Below, in pieces: positions 60,210 through 61,338 of a stretch of 61,338 nt of DNA; within the stretch, counting starts at the first letter, position 1; each line of letters begins with the position of its first letter. Both the position numbers and the translations under genes were made by a program. Origin of the DNA: Ilumatobacteraceae bacterium. GTDB lineage: Bacteria > Actinomycetota > Acidimicrobiia > Acidimicrobiales > Ilumatobacteraceae. The stretch spans positions 1-61,338 of the forward strand of contig JAOBWK010000038.1 of assembly GCA_025463305.1 (NCBI GenBank). Reading direction: 5' to 3'. The notes below the pieces were generated by a model, which saw only the letters and a program-made list of their open reading frames with translations, had not been told where the DNA came from and did not search any database.

Positions 60210-61338
60210 TCAGATGTCGCCCGAGCGTTGCAGCGCCACGAACGCTCCCCATCCTGGCAGCAACGGGATCCAGAACGTGGCGAGCCGGAACAGGATGACG
60301 GCGGCGACGGCCGTGGTGCTCGGCATGCCGGCCGATGTCAGTCCGGCGATGAGCGCGGCCTCGACCGCACCGATGCCGCCCGGCGTCGGCGCCACGGACG
60401 AGACCGCCGAGCCGATGAGGTAGACGAGCGCCACCGAGGTGAACGCCGGCCCGGCGCCGAACGCCGACACCGCGACCTCGAGGGCCAGGATGTAGCCCAT
60501 CGTGATCGCGACCGAGCCGCCGAACAGCTCGAGCATCTTGCTCGGCTGACGGGCGATGTCGCCCACGTTCGCGATCGAACGCCGGGTGGCCGGCAGGACA
60601 CGGGTGGTGATCAGCCGCCGGCTCCACGGCACGGCGAGGGTGGATGCAGCCACCAGCAGGACGCCCGCGGCGATCAGCGCGATCGTGCCCACCGCCGGGA
60701 GGTCGAAGGTGCGCAGGCCGGAGGATCCGGCGAGCGACACGAACAGCACCGTGAGCGTGACGTGCACGACGAAGCCGGCGATCGAGTCGACACCGATGGC
60801 GGCGACCGCGGACGGCGTGTCGACGCCGCGCTTCTGCAGGAACCGAGCCGTCAGCGCCAGCCCGCCGCCGGGAGCGGCGACGCCGACGAACGATGTGGCC
60901 ATCTGCACCCCGATGTTCGGCGTCAGTGGGAGGCGCTCGGACAGCGAGCCGTCGAGCGCGATCGCTGCCCCGACGTACGTGGCGGCGGACAGCCCGAGCG
61001 CGGCGACCGCCCACCACCAGTCGGCCTGGCGCAGCTCGGTCCACACCGAGCCGATGCCGACGAACTGGGGGACGAGCGTCCACAGCGCGATCGCCGCCAT
61101 CACGATGGTCACGATCGTGCGCGGCTTGATCCGCTCGAGCTCGGCGATCGGCACCGCATCAGCGCCCGTCGCGCGTTGCACCTCGGTTCGGAGCTGATCG
61201 AGGCCGCCGGCGGCCTTGATCGCCGCACGCGTCCGGGGCGTGAGCGCGAGCGGCTGCAGCCGCGGCAGCGTCGCGGCGACCGCCTCCGGGCCGACCGCAG
61301 CGACGGCCGCCTCGACGGCGCGGTCCACGCCCAGCGCC
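60210..61338 (-). CDS. UPF0104 / lysylphosphatidylglycerol synthase-like membrane protein, N-terminus beyond the window
   Basis: The frame is open to the window edge (376 codons seen). About 70 soluble residues (LPRLQPLALTPRTRAAIKAA, GGLDQLRTEVQRATG) are followed by about eight membrane helices with the family motifs GVAAPGGGLALTARFL, GVDSIAGFVVHV and SVAPTPGGIGAVEAALIAGL. The soluble front matches the linker of long actinobacterial UPF0104 proteins that carry an N-terminal domain, so more protein lies upstream. Such proteins are thought to be lipid flippases or lipid-modifying enzymes; the lipid is unknown. Confidence 0.85.
   Translation of the reverse strand, partial: ALGVDRAVEAAVAAVGPEAVAATLPRLQPLALTPRTRAAIKAAGGLDQLRTEVQRATGADAVPIAELERIKPRTIVTIVMAAIALWTLVPQFVGIGSVWTELRQADWWWAVAALGLSAATYVGAAIALDGSLSERLPLTPNIGVQMATSFVGVAAPGGGLALTARFLQKRGVDTPSAVAAIGVDSIAGFVVHVTLTVLFVSLAGSSGLRTFDLPAVGTIALIAAGVLLVAASTLAVPWSRRLITTRVLPATRRSIANVGDIARQPSKMLELFGGSVAITMGYILALEVAVSAFGAGPAFTSVALVYLIGSAVSSVAPTPGGIGAVEAALIAGLTSAGMPSTTAVAAVILFRLATFWIPLLPGWGAFVALQRSGDI

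Overview
The window reads as chromosomal DNA of a high-GC actinobacterium. Within that phylum it looks most like the Acidimicrobiia (Ilumatobacter and relatives); this is an inference. The grounds are heavy GTG start usage, F420-type LLM and deazaflavin oxidoreductases, GAF-ANTAR regulators, a DevS/DevR-type sensory system, KstR/FadE26/FadE27-like steroid genes, and surface proteins with repeated LLDTR...IDITGYY domains. No rRNA, tRNA or CRISPR array was seen.

Layout. 1-4.8 kb: the last codons of an IS481-type transposase, a TauE/SafE permease, a deazaflavin-dependent reductase, a 5'-truncated surface protein abutting alanine racemase, a PPOX-fold protein and a GNAT protein. 4.8-11.1 kb: a dormancy (DosR)-like island with a DevS-type GAF kinase that keeps the heme-ligand motif, two DevR paralogues, two PPOX-fold proteins, a CBS-BON protein, a stand-alone DHp-like protein without its histidine, an eRF1-like protein and a HAD phosphatase with a small membrane protein. 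11.4-13.9 kb: an overlapping STAS / GAF-ANTAR / GAF-ANTAR operon facing an ECF sigma factor. 14-17.1 kb: a decayed DUF4331 gene and three metabolic genes. 17.1-26.5 kb: a secreted RHS protein of about 2,680 residues, with eight Ig-like repeats at the front and sixteen 29-residue helical repeats at the back, preceded in the same operon by a secreted protein of unknown function.

26.8-29.4 kb: a KdpD-like kinase between two OmpR-type regulators, one of which has lost its phosphoacceptor aspartate. 29.4-34.3 kb: five tightly packed minus-strand genes (APC permease, two-helix membrane protein, PP2C phosphatase, Ser/Thr kinase, glutamine-synthetase-like ligase). 34.5-39.5 kb: a KimA-like permease, a HAD phosphatase, and a VOC / DGPF / ECF42 sigma set. 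39.6-50.8 kb: catabolic genes (SDR, two zinc alcohol dehydrogenases, flavin monooxygenase, P450, LLM oxidoreductase) and a steroid side-chain set with FadE26/FadE27-like acyl-CoA dehydrogenases and a KstR-like TetR regulator. Two KstR-like AACnnGTT boxes lie in the divergent promoter region near 50 kb. 50.8-58.5 kb: a DinB/DUF664 protein, a hydrolase, and three large exported proteins. 58.5 kb to the end: a hydroxysteroid-dehydrogenase-like SDR, a methyltransferase coupled to a small protein, and a UPF0104 membrane protein cut by the window edge.

Strongest leads: the permease / phosphatase / kinase / ligase operon, the RHS protein with its 29-residue array, and the two regulators that keep their folds but lack the phosphorylated residue.
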